A stretch of DNA of 64,000 bases from Paenibacillus turicensis (GCF_017873435.1 NZ_JAGGKG010000023.1:20074-84073), one strand, 5' to 3'. Positions 10,319-19,981 are shown, counted from the stretch's first letter. Notes: generated by a model from the letters alone, not told the origin. Made by a program: numbers and translations.

Positions 10319-11710
10319 TTACGATTGTATCGTCTTATTTGCGTGGTCTGACTGTGGCCAGTCTTCTCGAGGGTTTTCCTTCTGCTCATGTGCCTGATTT
10401 TGATTTTGATTTCTATTTTGACTTTGACTGTAACTTTGACTCCGTTTTCCTGTTAACCCCCGCTTAGTATTTAACATCTGCCAGAAGCTTAGTGATAGGC
10501 TCTTGTTCGTTAAAGCTTCCTGTGAGGTTTCATCAGGCACTAAGATCATACCTAACTGATGGTGATCGCCGTCATAAATAGCACGCTGCAAAAATTTACT
10601 TTCGCCACTATAATTTAAGACCTCTAGCTTACAAAACGCAGGGTTAACACGTAACGCAGCATGTAGATCTTCTTGTTTATTTAACCTGATGCTATTAATT
10701 TTCAATAAGGTTTCCCCTGGTAATATGCCTAGCTGATGTGCAGGGCTATCAGGCTGTACGGCAAGTATTTTCAAGCCTCTTTGAGGATGCAGGAAAAGCG
10801 GAGCTTGCTGACGTTCCTCAGATTTTCCATGCCAAACTAAGCATTCTAATAATCCGATCCCCAAAATGGATGTGAACACAGTAAACGGATTCCACCATAA
10901 TGAAATAAAGCTAGATGCAATCACGATTAGCCCATAAATAAACACGCGCCGCGAAACTAACTTCACTTTATGAGACGGCAACGAACTCATGACAATTTGC
11001 GTAAACCCAATCATGACGGGTAACCCCATCAGCATATAACCATTTCCTCCTGAACCCGCTATAAAAAAAGGTGTCCAAGGTAGTCCCATTCCCTCTGAAG
11101 TAGCTGGAACCATTAACAACAACGGCATTACCCAATAAAGGTGCATTTGGTAGCCACCGATTTGACGACCACGTTTACCTTCGATATATATAGGCCCAGC
11201 TAACTTAGCTGATTGCCATTTGATCAGAAACGCCTCTACCACATACAGCAAACCTGCAAGACAAAATAATGCAGGAATATTTATATTTAAAATAGTGGCT
11301 TGTACATTATACAAGAAAGTTTGAGCCTCACTAATAGGTGTAAGCTGAAGTACAAATTGTAAGATTGCTAATATAGCTACGGAATAAATTAAAGAAATAA
11401 ACCGAATCGAAAAGAGCATTAAAACAAACGAAATGATCCAAATGTAATAGATAGCTTCGATCGATAAATTAACACCAACAAACATATATACAATAGACAC
11501 AGCTAGTCCACCTAGTAAACCGCCAAGCAAGTTACGCCCAGTTAACCTCCCAAGTCCCTGTAGTCGCGTATGAAACATTTTACGTTCTACCGAAATTTGT
11601 CTACGATACATCAGCACGATGAAAAGTATAGCAATATAATAAAATGGATTTAGGAGCAGTTCTCCTAATGCACCACCTATATGACTTAATGTATTTAACC
11701 ATATATTCAA
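10319..11710 (-). CDS. minJ: MinJ-like multi-pass membrane protein with PDZ domain
   Basis: A 463-residue protein with about eight membrane helices in its first 285 residues, followed by a PDZ domain (GLKILAVQPDSPAHQLGI, GETLLKINSIRL) and a hydrophilic tail. In B. subtilis MinJ (YvjD) has the same architecture and lies between uvrB and ctpB, as here; it bridges DivIVA and MinD for division-site selection. The symbol rests on architecture plus synteny. The tail (about residues 425-450) is an odd Q/N/S-rich stretch (QSYSQSQNRNQNQNQ) encoded by degenerate TTTTGA-type hexamers, resembling low-complexity inserts in ComFA and ComFC of the same genome. Confidence 0.7.
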   Translation of the reverse strand: MNIWLNTLSHIGGALGELLLNPFYYIAILFIVLMYRRQISVERKMFHTRLQGLGRLTGRNLLGGLLGGLAVSIVYMFVGVNLSIEAIYYIWIISFVLMLFSIRFISLIYSVAILAILQFVLQLTPISEAQTFLYNVQATILNINIPALFCLAGLLYVVEAFLIKWQSAKLAGPIYIEGKRGRQIGGYQMHLYWVMPLLLMVPATSEGMGLPWTPFFIAGSGGNGYMLMGLPVMIGFTQIVMSSLPSHKVKLVSRRVFIYGLIVIASSFISLWWNPFTVFTSILGIGLLECLVWHGKSEERQQAPLFLHPQRGLKILAVQPDSPAHQLGILPGETLLKINSIRLNKQEDLHAALRVNPAFCKLEVLNYSGESKFLQRAIYDGDHHQLGMILVPDETSQEALTNKSLSLSFWQMLNTKRGLTGKRSQSYSQSQNRNQNQNQAHEQKENPREDWPQSDHANKTIQS

Positions 11711-11792
11711 AAGGGAATCTCCTCCTTATTTGTGATTAGTTCATTGAAATTTAGACGATTGAATTAAGCGAATGAAATAAAGATTGAAAAAA

Positions 11793-11813
11793 GAAGGCTG
11801 CAATGCAGCCCTC
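11793..11813 (-). terminator. Terminator after the ctpB-like gene
   Basis: AGAAGGCTGCA/TGCAGCCCTCT forms a tight hairpin directly after the stop codon at 11817, followed on the minus strand by TTTTTTC. Confidence 0.85.
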
Positions 11814-11816
11814 TTT

Positions 11817-13310
11817 TTATTTCGACGCCTTAGCAGCAATCTCCTTCCGAATTTCTGCAATCGCCGTATTCATTTGTGTATCATTTTTTTCGTCATTAAT
11901 TTGTTTAGCTATCTTCGTTTCTAGCACTTCAATCGTCTTCGTATCGATAACCCCTGAGGCGGATAAGCCATTTGCAGACTGGAATTTCTTTACCATATTT
12001 TCTGTGTTTTTATCAAAATAACCGTCTTCACGACCAGGATCATAGCCAAGTCCAACTAACATTTGTTGTGCGTTTTTCACATCAGCACTAACCATGTCAA
12101 ATTTATATGAATTTTCCTTATTGATTGGAGCAACAGAGAAGTAAGTTGGCTGATCAACTTTAATATCAGGTGCAACTCCTTTTTTATGAATCCATTCCCC
12201 TTTTGGCGTCAACCATTTGGCAATTGTAATTTTAATTAAGCTGCCGTCACCCATTTCCTCTGGATAGCTGGATTGAACTGTCCCTTTACCATATGTCGTA
12301 TCACCAACGAGCTTGGCGCCTGCCGATTCTTTCAGCGCACCTGCCAATATTTCCGAAGCACTCGCGCTTCCCTTATTGGTCACAACTACGATCGGATATT
12401 TTTTGCTTTTTCCGTTGGACAACGTCTGATCACGATTGCCGTTTTTATCTTCAACCTGTACAATCACTTTACCCTTTTCTACAAATTGCTCTGCCATTTG
12501 AATAACAACCTTAAGTACACCACCTGGATTGTTACGTACATCAATGACGAGCCCCTTCATACCTTGCTTTTCAAGTGCGGCGACTTCGTTTTGAAAACGC
12601 TCCGCTGTATTCATGGAAAATTCCGTCACTTCAATGACACCAACGCCATCTGGTTCCATCCGAGAGCTTACAGTTTCCATTGCAATATCATCTCTAATGA
12701 TGGTGTATTCTAATGTCGTTTCCACACCTGCACGTTTTACTTTGATTTTAGCTTCCGTGCCCTTAGGTCCACGGATTTTAGCAACAGCTTCATTTAAGCT
12801 TAACCCTTCAAATGAGGCACCATTAACCGACAATAAAATGTCTTTGGGTTTAATCCCTGCACGCTCAGCAGGCGAACCTTTGATCGGAGAAACTACAGTT
12901 ACATTTCCATTCTCCATGGATACCTCAGCACCAATGCCACTAAATGAGCCTTCGATTTGCTCTGAAAAATGCTGCGCCGTTTCTTGTCCCATATAAGAAG
13001 AAAAAGGATCACCTAATGCGCTCATCATTCCTTCAATTGCACCATCAATTAGTTTATTTTGATCAATCTTCTCTAAATAATTTTCGTTTACCAATTTAAT
13101 TGCAGCTTCAATTTTATTGACACCTTTTGATGTATTTGACGATGCCCCATTTACATAAGTGCCATTTGTGCTTCCTGTTACACCTTCCCGAACAAGAGAT
13201 TTAGAGCCTGAAATAATCCCATCCCATTGGCCCGTCAAAGTTAGTGTAAGCGAGCAGCTTATTAACACAGAAGCTACGATTAATAAAATTGTTGTGCGTT
13301 TTTTGAACAT
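11817..13310 (-). CDS. ctpB: S41 family C-terminal processing protease (CtpB-like)
   Basis: About 497 residues from the ATG at 13310. An N-terminal membrane anchor (TTILLIVASVLISCSLTLTL) is followed by a PDZ domain (SGIGAEVSMENGNVTVVSPI), the S41 protease core with the catalytic serine in GSASASEI and the lysine in TYGKGTVQ, and a C-terminal peptidoglycan-binding domain (DVKNAQQMLVGLGYDPG). In B. subtilis CtpB cleaves SpoIVFA to time sigma-K activation and lies in the same neighbourhood (minJ-ctpB-ftsX). An AGGTGG site precedes the start; an in-frame GTG five codons upstream is a less likely start. It probably acts outside the membrane. Confidence 0.88.
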   Translation of the reverse strand: MFKKRTTILLIVASVLISCSLTLTLTGQWDGIISGSKSLVREGVTGSTNGTYVNGASSNTSKGVNKIEAAIKLVNENYLEKIDQNKLIDGAIEGMMSALGDPFSSYMGQETAQHFSEQIEGSFSGIGAEVSMENGNVTVVSPIKGSPAERAGIKPKDILLSVNGASFEGLSLNEAVAKIRGPKGTEAKIKVKRAGVETTLEYTIIRDDIAMETVSSRMEPDGVGVIEVTEFSMNTAERFQNEVAALEKQGMKGLVIDVRNNPGGVLKVVIQMAEQFVEKGKVIVQVEDKNGNRDQTLSNGKSKKYPIVVVTNKGSASASEILAGALKESAGAKLVGDTTYGKGTVQSSYPEEMGDGSLIKITIAKWLTPKGEWIHKKGVAPDIKVDQPTYFSVAPINKENSYKFDMVSADVKNAQQMLVGLGYDPGREDGYFDKNTENMVKKFQSANGLSASGVIDTKTIEVLETKIAKQINDEKNDTQMNTAIAEIRKEIAAKASK

Positions 13311-13434
13311 AAGGGTATCCACCACCTAAAATGATATGTAAAGATATTCCTAAAACCTTTATAGTATACGTATAGTTTACCCTTAATATTTATGAAGAAA
13401 ACAAATGCGTCTACTACAAGGTTAATGATCTAAA

Positions 13435-13475
13435 TAAAAACGGATGATCACTCCGTTTGGAGGATATCCGCTTTT
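13435..13475 (-). terminator. Terminator after the M23 hydrolase gene
   Basis: Nested hairpin: CGGAT/ATCCG outer stem with CTCC/GGAG inside. On the minus strand it ends in a T-rich run (CCGTTTTTATTT), between the hydrolase stop codon and ctpB. Confidence 0.7.
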
Positions 13476-13495
13476 ATGAATATAAATCTATTCTA

Positions 13496-14740
13496 TTACA
13501 AATATGGCATCGGGTCTACTGGCGTACCGTTAATACGAACCTCGAAATGAACGTGAGGGCCGGTCGAATTGCCTGTGCTTCCTACTTCCGCAATTTTTTG
13601 ACCTTTTTTAACAGTTTGGCCCTTCTCTACAGAAATCCCACCTTGACGAATATGACCATACAATGTCCATATGTTATTTCCATGGTCAATGACAACTGTA
13701 TTTCCATAGCCACTCCACCATTCTGCTACGATCACAACGCCACCTGCAGCGGCATGGATATCGGTGCCCTGTGGTGCAGCAAGATCAATCCCGGTGTGCT
13801 TTTTAACTTTACCCGTAATAGGATGTACCCGCGTTCCATAGCCGGAAGACAATCTGGCACCATTTGCAGGCAAGCCCATAGACCCACCATTGCCACTAAA
13901 GCCCCCTGAGCTAGAGGTGCTAGATTTACTAGAGCCTGAACTCTTTTTATTTTTATACGTATAAATTTGAGCTGCTTTTAGCTTGTTTTTTTCTTTTTCC
14001 AATGCAGCACGTTTCATTGCAAGCTCTACAAGTAAAGCCTCTTGCTCCTCACTAATTTCATCGGATTCATCGATTTCTGCATTATACTTTTCAATCAGCT
14101 GTTGTTTTTCAATTTCTTTTTCTTCCAAAATGCTCCGACGAGATTCCGCTTGAGCATATAGTGATTTAATTTCTGTAAAATCTTTTTCTAATTGATCTTT
14201 TTGGTTTTCAAACAATTCCTTATCTTTTTTATGCTCATTCAGTAATACTTGATCTTGATTCGCAATCGCCTGCAATGAATCTGCGCGCTCTAAGAAGTCT
14301 GTAAAGCTAGTGGACGATAATAAAACATCTAGATAAGAAACATTGCCATCTGTATACATTAATCTCACTCTGGAATCAAGCCATTTGGAGCGTTCTTCAA
14401 TGCGAGTTTTTGTTTCCTCTAATTGCCCTTCAGTCTGGCGCAAATTTTCTTCTGTATCATGAATTTTAACGGAAATTTGTGCAAGCTCTTTACTCACCTT
14501 ATCCATTTGCTGCATAACTTGTTGAAGGAAATCTTCATTTTTATTCACATAATGCTGTGCCTGCTGTTTGTTATCTTCCGCTTGCTTTTGCTGCACCTTT
14601 GCTTTTTTTGCAGCTTCTTGAAGCTGTTTAAGCTCTTTATCAATTTGACTGATGGTTTTCCCTTTTGCTGATCCACTGACGGGCTGAAAAACTACTACGG
14701 CTAAAGCGATAACGGCAATCATTGAGATCCACTTTTTCAA
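13496..14740 (-). CDS. EnvC-like M23 murein hydrolase with coiled coil
   Basis: A 414-residue secreted protein. A signal peptide (about residues 1-25, ending VSGSAKG) is followed by a long coiled coil (about 28-260, rich in Glu, Lys and Gln), a Ser/Gly linker and a C-terminal M23 (LytM) peptidase domain. The zinc ligands are present: HTGIDLAAP (H...D) and HVHFEVR (HxH). It lies directly downstream of ftsEX, like other FtsEX-controlled hydrolases (EnvC in E. coli, PcsB in streptococci). The coiled coil probably contacts FtsX, so ATP hydrolysis by FtsE would gate wall cleavage at division or elongation. The function is inferred from architecture and position. Confidence 0.88.
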   Translation of the reverse strand: MKKWISMIAVIALAVVVFQPVSGSAKGKTISQIDKELKQLQEAAKKAKVQQKQAEDNKQQAQHYVNKNEDFLQQVMQQMDKVSKELAQISVKIHDTEENLRQTEGQLEETKTRIEERSKWLDSRVRLMYTDGNVSYLDVLLSSTSFTDFLERADSLQAIANQDQVLLNEHKKDKELFENQKDQLEKDFTEIKSLYAQAESRRSILEEKEIEKQQLIEKYNAEIDESDEISEEQEALLVELAMKRAALEKEKNKLKAAQIYTYKNKKSSGSSKSSTSSSGGFSGNGGSMGLPANGARLSSGYGTRVHPITGKVKKHTGIDLAAPQGTDIHAAAGGVVIVAEWWSGYGNTVVIDHGNNIWTLYGHIRQGGISVEKGQTVKKGQKIAEVGSTGNSTGPHVHFEVRINGTPVDPMPYL

Positions 14741-14779
14741 CTTTAATTCCCCATCCTTTTTCTCAGACTAAATTTATTT

Positions 14780-15694
14780 TTATACCTTCAAAAATCTACG
14801 AATTGACATTAAGCTCCCCCACACACCAATAAGCAGTCCAATCCCCACTAATAAAACAGCAATTTTAAAGCCTACCTCATGTAATGGTACTAAGCGGATG
14901 GCGAGGGTAATATCTCCTGCAACAGCAGCAACTAACTGATTGTATCCTAAAAATAAAACAGTGACACAAACCGCGGAGCCAATCAGCCCAATAAGGGCGC
15001 CTTCGATAAAAAACGGCCCTCGGATAAAGGTGTTGGTAGCACCCACCAGCTTCATAATGCCAATTTCACGACGACGCGCCAAAATCGTAACACGGATCGT
15101 GTTGGAAATTAGAAACATTGCCATAACTCCTAAGCCAGCTACAAAAGCAAAACCGATATTACGAATGGCTTTCGTAATTTTGAATAGCTTTTCCATCGTG
15201 CCTTGACCATACTTTACCTTGTAAATCGGCTGGGTTGTATAATCATCGTTCAAGGCTTCGATTTTTTTAGCTACAAATGGCGCTGTTGTTGGCTCCACAA
15301 CCTCAACCTTTAAAGTATCAGGAATCGGATTTGTTTCCTCTGTATAGCCTTCAAGCAATGCCTTAGATTCTTCACCAAGCTTTTCTCTAAAGTCCTTTAA
15401 GCCTTGCGATTTAGGTATCAAGGTAACTCGGCTTACCTCAGTCATAGTTGCAATCGTCCCTCGTACCTTTTCTACAGTTTCCTGATCTGCGTCCCCTGAT
15501 AAATACACACTAATTTGGACCTGACTATCCGCCTCATCCGCAAACGAATTCACATTCAAGACGAGTAAAAGAAAGACGCCAAGCACAAACAAAGACACAA
15601 TAATAGAAGTAATGGAGGCAACGGACATCCAGCCATTACGAAATACATTTTTAGAGCCTTCTCTAAAATGTCTGAAAAGGGAGCTAAAACTCAT
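14780..15694 (-). CDS. ftsX: Cell division ABC transporter permease FtsX
   Basis: A 304-residue FtsX with a cytoplasmic N-terminus (RHFREGSKNVFRNGWMSVAS), a first membrane helix, an extracellular loop (about residues 50-170) and three further helices near the C-terminus. The juxtamembrane segment ARRREIGIMKLVGATNTFIRGPF is diagnostic of FtsX. The start overlaps the end of ftsE by eleven bases, showing tight coupling. It acts as a transmembrane signal relay rather than a transporter, and the adjacent M23 coiled-coil hydrolase is its likely extracellular partner. Confidence 0.95.
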   Translation of the reverse strand: MSFSSLFRHFREGSKNVFRNGWMSVASITSIIVSLFVLGVFLLLVLNVNSFADEADSQVQISVYLSGDADQETVEKVRGTIATMTEVSRVTLIPKSQGLKDFREKLGEESKALLEGYTEETNPIPDTLKVEVVEPTTAPFVAKKIEALNDDYTTQPIYKVKYGQGTMEKLFKITKAIRNIGFAFVAGLGVMAMFLISNTIRVTILARRREIGIMKLVGATNTFIRGPFFIEGALIGLIGSAVCVTVLFLGYNQLVAAVAGDITLAIRLVPLHEVGFKIAVLLVGIGLLIGVWGSLMSIRRFLKV

Positions 15695-16370
15695 AGCCGT
15701 ATTCCCCTCTCATTTCATCACGCACAATGTTGCCATTTTCAATCGCAATTACTCGACGTCGCATCTTGTTCACGATATCTTTGTTATGCGTTGCCATCAC
15801 AATCGTTGTCCCGCGAAAATTAATTTCGTCCAATAACTGCATAATTCCCCAAGATGTTTCGGGGTCAAGGTTACCTGTAGGCTCGTCCGCAATAATAACA
15901 GACGGATTGTTAACAATTGCTCTTGCAATCGCTACACGTTGCTGTTCCCCACCAGATAACTGGGAAGGATCACGTGTACCTTTATTTTTAAGACCTACTA
16001 GATCTAAAACCTCATTAACTCTTTTCTTAATGACACGTTTAGGTGCTTCAATAACCTCTAAGGCAAACGCTACATTTTCATAAACGGTCATCTTAGGCAA
16101 TAATCTAAAGTCTTGAAAAATAACGCCAATATTTCTGCGAACATAAGGAATTTTTCGTGGCTTAAGCTTGCCAATATTAAATCCATTTACAGAAATTTGT
16201 CCCTTAGTCGGGATTTCCTCACGATATATTAATTTCATAAAAGTTGATTTTCCTGCGCCAGAAGGTCCAACCAAATACACAAATTCATTACGGTCAATTT
16301 TAACTGAGACACCCTTTAAAGCATGTGCGCCTGTAGGGTACGTTTTCCATACATCCTGCATTTCGATCAA
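15684..16370 (-). CDS. ftsE: Cell division ATP-binding protein FtsE
   Basis: An ABC ATPase with Walker [11 protein letters not shown]-loop IFQDFRLLP, signature [14 protein letters not shown] and Walker [15 protein letters not shown] place the start at the TTG at 16370 ([13 protein letters not shown] follows): AGGACGTGATGAA precedes it at good spacing and gives 228 residues, the usual FtsE length. An ATG at 16412 is open in frame but lacks a convincing ribosome site and would add 14 residues not typical of the family. First gene of ftsE-ftsX-M23 hydrolase. Confidence 0.93.
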   Translation of the reverse strand: MIEMQDVWKTYPTGAHALKGVSVKIDRNEFVYLVGPSGAGKSTFMKLIYREEIPTKGQISVNGFNIGKLKPRKIPYVRRNIGVIFQDFRLLPKMTVYENVAFALEVIEAPKRVIKKRVNEVLDLVGLKNKGTRDPSQLSGGEQQRVAIARAIVNNPSVIIADEPTGNLDPETSWGIMQLLDEINFRGTTIVMATHNKDIVNKMRRRVIAIENGNIVRDEMRGEYGYEF

Positions 16371-16494
16371 TTCATCACGTCCTACTATATTTAAAAATAT
16401 GTCATTTTCCATGTATGCAACTTAGTATTTATTCGACAGGATTCAGCGAATTCCTTTAAAAAGATGAGGAATTTTCATAATTACGATATTTATT

Positions 16495-16510
16495 GTAACA
16501 AATTTGTTAC
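16495..16510. promoter_or_regulatory. Perfect 16-bp palindrome upstream of ftsE
   Basis: GTAACAAATTTGTTAC is a perfect palindrome about 125 bases before the ftsE start. Its length and symmetry suit a dimeric repressor, but I do not recognise the regulator. The rest of the ftsE-vanW gap (16371-16852) holds the MITE-like element and ordinary AT-rich sequence. Confidence 0.3.
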
Positions 16511-16605
16511 CTTTTGAGTACCCTTGCTTTAGAACTATACTTTTAATAGCTACATCCAATTTCTACCACACGTTACTCTCACTGGCTCATTCATTCGCCA
16601 GATTA

Positions 16606-16765
16606 GGGTGTGTCTGAAAAGTCAGCGGGGGTTAGATATTGGCGAATTTTTGATTCATACAAGGCACTTTTTCGCAGGCTTACTGGGGTGAGCCCAGGAA
16701 AAGTAACACAGTAAGAGGCGAAAAGGCGGGAATAGATGACCTTGAGTGACTTTCAGACACGACCC
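16606..16765. mobile_element. MITE-like palindromic element, 160 bp
   Basis: The ends are imperfect inverted repeats: GGGTGTGTCTGAAAAGTCA at 16606-16624 and TGACTTTCAGACACGACCC at 16747-16765. The interior also folds back (TTTTCGC...TTACT with AGTAA...GCGAAAA; CTGGG/CCCAG). There is no coding capacity. The design is that of a non-autonomous IS derivative; no clear target-site duplication is visible. It is unrelated to the other palindromic family in this window. Confidence 0.65.
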
Positions 16766-16852
16766 AGCTTATAAATGCTTGACCCATTGCATATACATGA
16801 ACATGTACACGTACAACCATGTACAACTATTTGAGGTATACAGGAGGACTGC

Positions 16853-18262
16853 ATGAAAAAAATACACCCGCTGATCTCAATCCTCATTCTTTTACTCCTT
16901 GCCTACCTTTTAGGATTATTTGCCCTACATATTTATGCCAATCAACGCACCATCCCTAATGGAATTATGGTTGGGGGTTTGCCAGTAGGTGGGTTAGCAC
17001 CACAGGATGCATTAGCTTTACTTGATCAACGTCTGCTACAGCTAGAGCAGCAGCCGATGGTCTACTATATCAATGAAAATACTGGATCTAATCAACTTAC
17101 GGGAACTATGGGAGCCAAGGAAACTAAAGAGTCTAACAAGATTAAGATCGAGACCACGATTAAGCAAAGTGGCATCACCTACCATACGGATGATTTCCGT
17201 GCTGCGATGGCGTCCCTGTCTCAAGGAAGTCTATGGAAAAGAATGCGAGTTCGTTCACAGTTTCCAAAGGAGTGGAGTATTCAAGCGCAAATTGATGAGA
17301 CAAAGCTTCGTGAATGGTTTAACCCGACATGGGAAAAAGAGAATTTAGGTATGCCAGTGGATGCAGTACGTACAATTACGGATAACGATCTGATTCAATA
17401 TTCACCTGACAAAGTCGCTCAGCGTATTGATTGGTCTAGCTTTATTCCTTCTTTATATGCAAGCTTGCCTAAGCAGTTTCCAATGAACAAGCCTACGGCG
17501 ATAGAGATAGGGGTTCCGTTAAAAACTTTAGCTCCTAAAGTAACTCTTGCTTCTTTAAAAGCACAAGGCATTGAGCGAAAAATCTCGATGTATTCCACCT
17601 CTGCGATCCATAGCAGTGAAGGTCGCATACACAATTTGAGTTCAGTAGTGCAAACCTTGGATGGGATGATACTCGCTCCTAATGGAATTTTTGATTATGA
17701 AAAGGTGATAGATACAGCTGAGGTGAATTTTGGCTTCCGTTCAGCCCCTGTCATTATCGGAGGTAAGCTAGTGACAGGGATAGGCGGGGGGATATGTCAA
17801 ATCTCCAGCACACTTTATAATGCCGCGGTTCAAAGTGGACTTGAGATTGTAGAGCGTCGAAATCATAGTTTACCTGTTAGTTATGTGCCTAAGGGTCAGG
17901 ATGCCACCTTTGCCAAAGGATATATCAATTTTCGTTTCAAAAATAATACGAAGCACTACATGTTAATTAAAGCTTCAGCTAAGCAAGGAATCATTACGAT
18001 TAAGCTATTTGGCAATATACCAGAAGATGTACGCTATGAGATCGAAACGAAGCAAATCAAAAAGATTCCTACCTCAACTAAATACGTTATTAATCAAGCG
18101 TTAGCACAGGGGCAAAAGGAGATCATTACAAAGGGCAACGACGGCTATATTATCGATTCCTATCGTGTAAAAATAGTAGCTGGTAGAATAGTGGAGAAAA
18201 AAAAGCTGTTCCGGGATACGTATCCTGCGAACCCTTCAATTATTGCTATACCGCCTTATTAA
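16853..18262 (+). CDS. VanW-family cell-wall associated protein (YoaR-like)
   Basis: A 469-residue protein with an N-terminal membrane anchor (about residues 5-27), a middle domain like the putative peptidoglycan-binding domain of YoaR (about 40-240) and a VanW domain (about 260-390) with the typical NGIFDYEKVID, GGGICQISSTLYNAA and RRNHSLPVSYVP motifs. VanW proteins accompany some vancomycin-resistance clusters, but most, as here, stand alone and have no proven role. GGAGG lies seven bases before the ATG. The gene is isolated on the plus strand; its upstream region contains a MITE-like element and repeated ACATGTACA/CATGTACA motifs. Confidence 0.88.
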   Translation: MKKIHPLISILILLLLAYLLGLFALHIYANQRTIPNGIMVGGLPVGGLAPQDALALLDQRLLQLEQQPMVYYINENTGSNQLTGTMGAKETKESNKIKIETTIKQSGITYHTDDFRAAMASLSQGSLWKRMRVRSQFPKEWSIQAQIDETKLREWFNPTWEKENLGMPVDAVRTITDNDLIQYSPDKVAQRIDWSSFIPSLYASLPKQFPMNKPTAIEIGVPLKTLAPKVTLASLKAQGIERKISMYSTSAIHSSEGRIHNLSSVVQTLDGMILAPNGIFDYEKVIDTAEVNFGFRSAPVIIGGKLVTGIGGGICQISSTLYNAAVQSGLEIVERRNHSLPVSYVPKGQDATFAKGYINFRFKNNTKHYMLIKASAKQGIITIKLFGNIPEDVRYEIETKQIKKIPTSTKYVINQALAQGQKEIITKGNDGYIIDSYRVKIVAGRIVEKKKLFRDTYPANPSIIAIPPY

Positions 18263-18368
18263 AGCGGATTTAGTTCAACCGTGGAAAAAAGCATAGCCTG
18301 TCCAACCTCCGTATGCTATGTTAGGTTCAATGTACTATGTAATGACATATGGTAGGAGGTTAATTGCC

Positions 18369-19637
18369 ATGAACAGTAACACGTTAGTAAAAAACTCAAG
18401 CTCCAGCCCTAGCACACTGAATTCAACCCCATCAACAAAAACACTAAAAACAACGATACTGATTATAACAGCGATTCTGTTAACTGCTACAACCTTACGT
18501 TCACCAATTACAGGTGTTGGAGCTTTGATGAGCAATATCCAAGGAGACACTGGATTATCAAATACATTTGCAGGACTTTTGACTACATTACCTTTACTTT
18601 CCTTTTCTTTGTTTTCCTTAGTTGCACCAAGCGTTTCCCGTAAAATGGGTGTGGAAAAAACGATGCTTTATTGCATGCTGTTAATGTGTGTGGGTATTGT
18701 TTTGCGTTCTATGCCTTCGATCTTGCTGTTGTTTATCGGCACAGCCTTAATCGGAGTTACGATCGGTATATGTAATGTACTTGTGCCTGGCGTTATAAAA
18801 CGGGATTTTCCACTCAAAGTTGGACTACTAACAGGAATCTATACTTCCTCCATGAATTTATGGGGAGCGATCTCATCAGGGATTACTCCATTTTTGGCCC
18901 ATCAAGCATGGGGGTGGAGAGGTTCACTTGGGGTGTGGGTCATTTTAGCAGCAAGTGCTGCAATGTTGTGGATCGCTGTAGTTTGGGGTGGGAAAAATAC
19001 GGATAATGCCACTCGCGTTAATTTCAATACAAAAACTAATGTAAAAACCGATACAAGTGTGAAATTCCAATCGATGTGGAAATCTGCATTAGCATGGCAA
19101 ATTACTTTATTTATGGGGCTACAATCTTTAATGTTTTATGTGGGTATCGCTTGGCTGCCACAAATTTTTTATGAGAAGGGGATTAGCTATCAAACCTCAG
19201 GATTGTATCTCTTTTATATGCAAATTGCGTGTATGCTTGGCTCCTTTTCTATGCCTATCATCGGTGGACGTTTTCGCAGTCAAACTAGCTTAGCCCTTTT
19301 TTCCGCTTCATTTTTTGTGATCGGTTACAGCGGGATTTTGTTTGGTAGTCCATCCCTTACCTTATTATTTATGATTGCATTAGGACTTGGGTGTGGAACA
19401 AGCTTTGGTTTAGTTATTTTATTTTTCTCCTTGCGTACACGCACTGGAGAACAAGCCGCACAAATTTCTGGCATGGCACAAAGTGTCGGCTATTTTCTCG
19501 CCGCCATCGGCCCATTCCTATTTGGTTTCCTGCATGATTTGACAGGAGGCTGGAATATCCCGCTAATTGTGATTACGGCATTTGCTGTTGTGACGGTGTT
19601 GTTTGGGTGGCTGGCGGGGAGGGAACGCTACATTTAA
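18369..19637 (+). CDS. MFS transporter of the CynX/NimT type
   Basis: About 422 residues from the ATG at 18369, chosen because AGGAGG ends nine bases upstream; an upstream in-frame ATG at 18318 has no such site. Twelve membrane helices are apparent. The first helix ends in TATTLRSPITGVG, the pattern of the cyanate/2-nitroimidazole (CynX/NimT) branch of the major facilitator superfamily. After it comes a Ser/Thr-poor helix bundle, a central hydrophilic loop (NFNTKTNVKTDTSVKF) and a second bundle. The substrate is unknown; no cyanase or linked enzyme is near. It may belong to the general small-anion or drug efflux group. Confidence 0.85.
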   Translation: MNSNTLVKNSSSSPSTLNSTPSTKTLKTTILIITAILLTATTLRSPITGVGALMSNIQGDTGLSNTFAGLLTTLPLLSFSLFSLVAPSVSRKMGVEKTMLYCMLLMCVGIVLRSMPSILLLFIGTALIGVTIGICNVLVPGVIKRDFPLKVGLLTGIYTSSMNLWGAISSGITPFLAHQAWGWRGSLGVWVILAASAAMLWIAVVWGGKNTDNATRVNFNTKTNVKTDTSVKFQSMWKSALAWQITLFMGLQSLMFYVGIAWLPQIFYEKGISYQTSGLYLFYMQIACMLGSFSMPIIGGRFRSQTSLALFSASFFVIGYSGILFGSPSLTLLFMIALGLGCGTSFGLVILFFSLRTRTGEQAAQISGMAQSVGYFLAAIGPFLFGFLHDLTGGWNIPLIVITAFAVVTVLFGWLAGRERYI

Positions 19638-19645
19638 TATGAAAT

Positions 19646-19864
19646 AATTTAGGCTCAATCTCAAATCAGTCTTTGACGAATGGAGGTGGGTGCTACAGTG
19701 CATAGGGTTCTTACGATCGTTGTTAAAATCAGATTTTTTATTTGAATATACTAATGGGTAAAATCCAATTTTAAATACGAACGCTGACGCTTCTCCAGAA
19801 TCCCCATGCCCCTCCGCTGGTTCCATGTTGGTCAAAGCACCGATTTGAAAATTAAACCTAAATT
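19646..19864. repeat. Palindromic intergenic element, copy B
   Basis: The core left arm (GTGCTACAGTGCATAGGG, GATCGTTGTTAAAATC) and right arm (CCAATTTTAAA, TTCTCCAGAATCCCC, CCCTCCGCT) lie inside a long outer helix. Outer arm 19646-19681 (AATTTAGGCTCAAT...TCAAATCAGT...CTTTGAC) pairs with 19829-19864 (GTCAAAG...CGATTTGA...CCTAAATT). These outer arms differ from those of copies A and D. It sits between the convergent MFS gene and argH. Confidence 0.8.
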
Positions 19865-19947
19865 AAAGAGGACTTTTCTAACTATTAGTTACAAAGGTGA
19901 ATGCACCTTTTCGCTAATGAGTAGAAAAGTCCTTTAAAATTTTTTTC
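19865..19947. terminator. Bidirectional terminator between the MFS gene and argH
   Basis: GGACTTTTCTA at 19870-19880 pairs with TAGAAAAGTCC at 19922-19932, with an inner AAAGGTG/CACCTTT hairpin. A T-run follows on the plus side, and the minus side is T-rich. Confidence 0.7.
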
Positions 19948-19981
19948 TCTCCAAACCAAGCACTAATTCTAGTTATCTATA

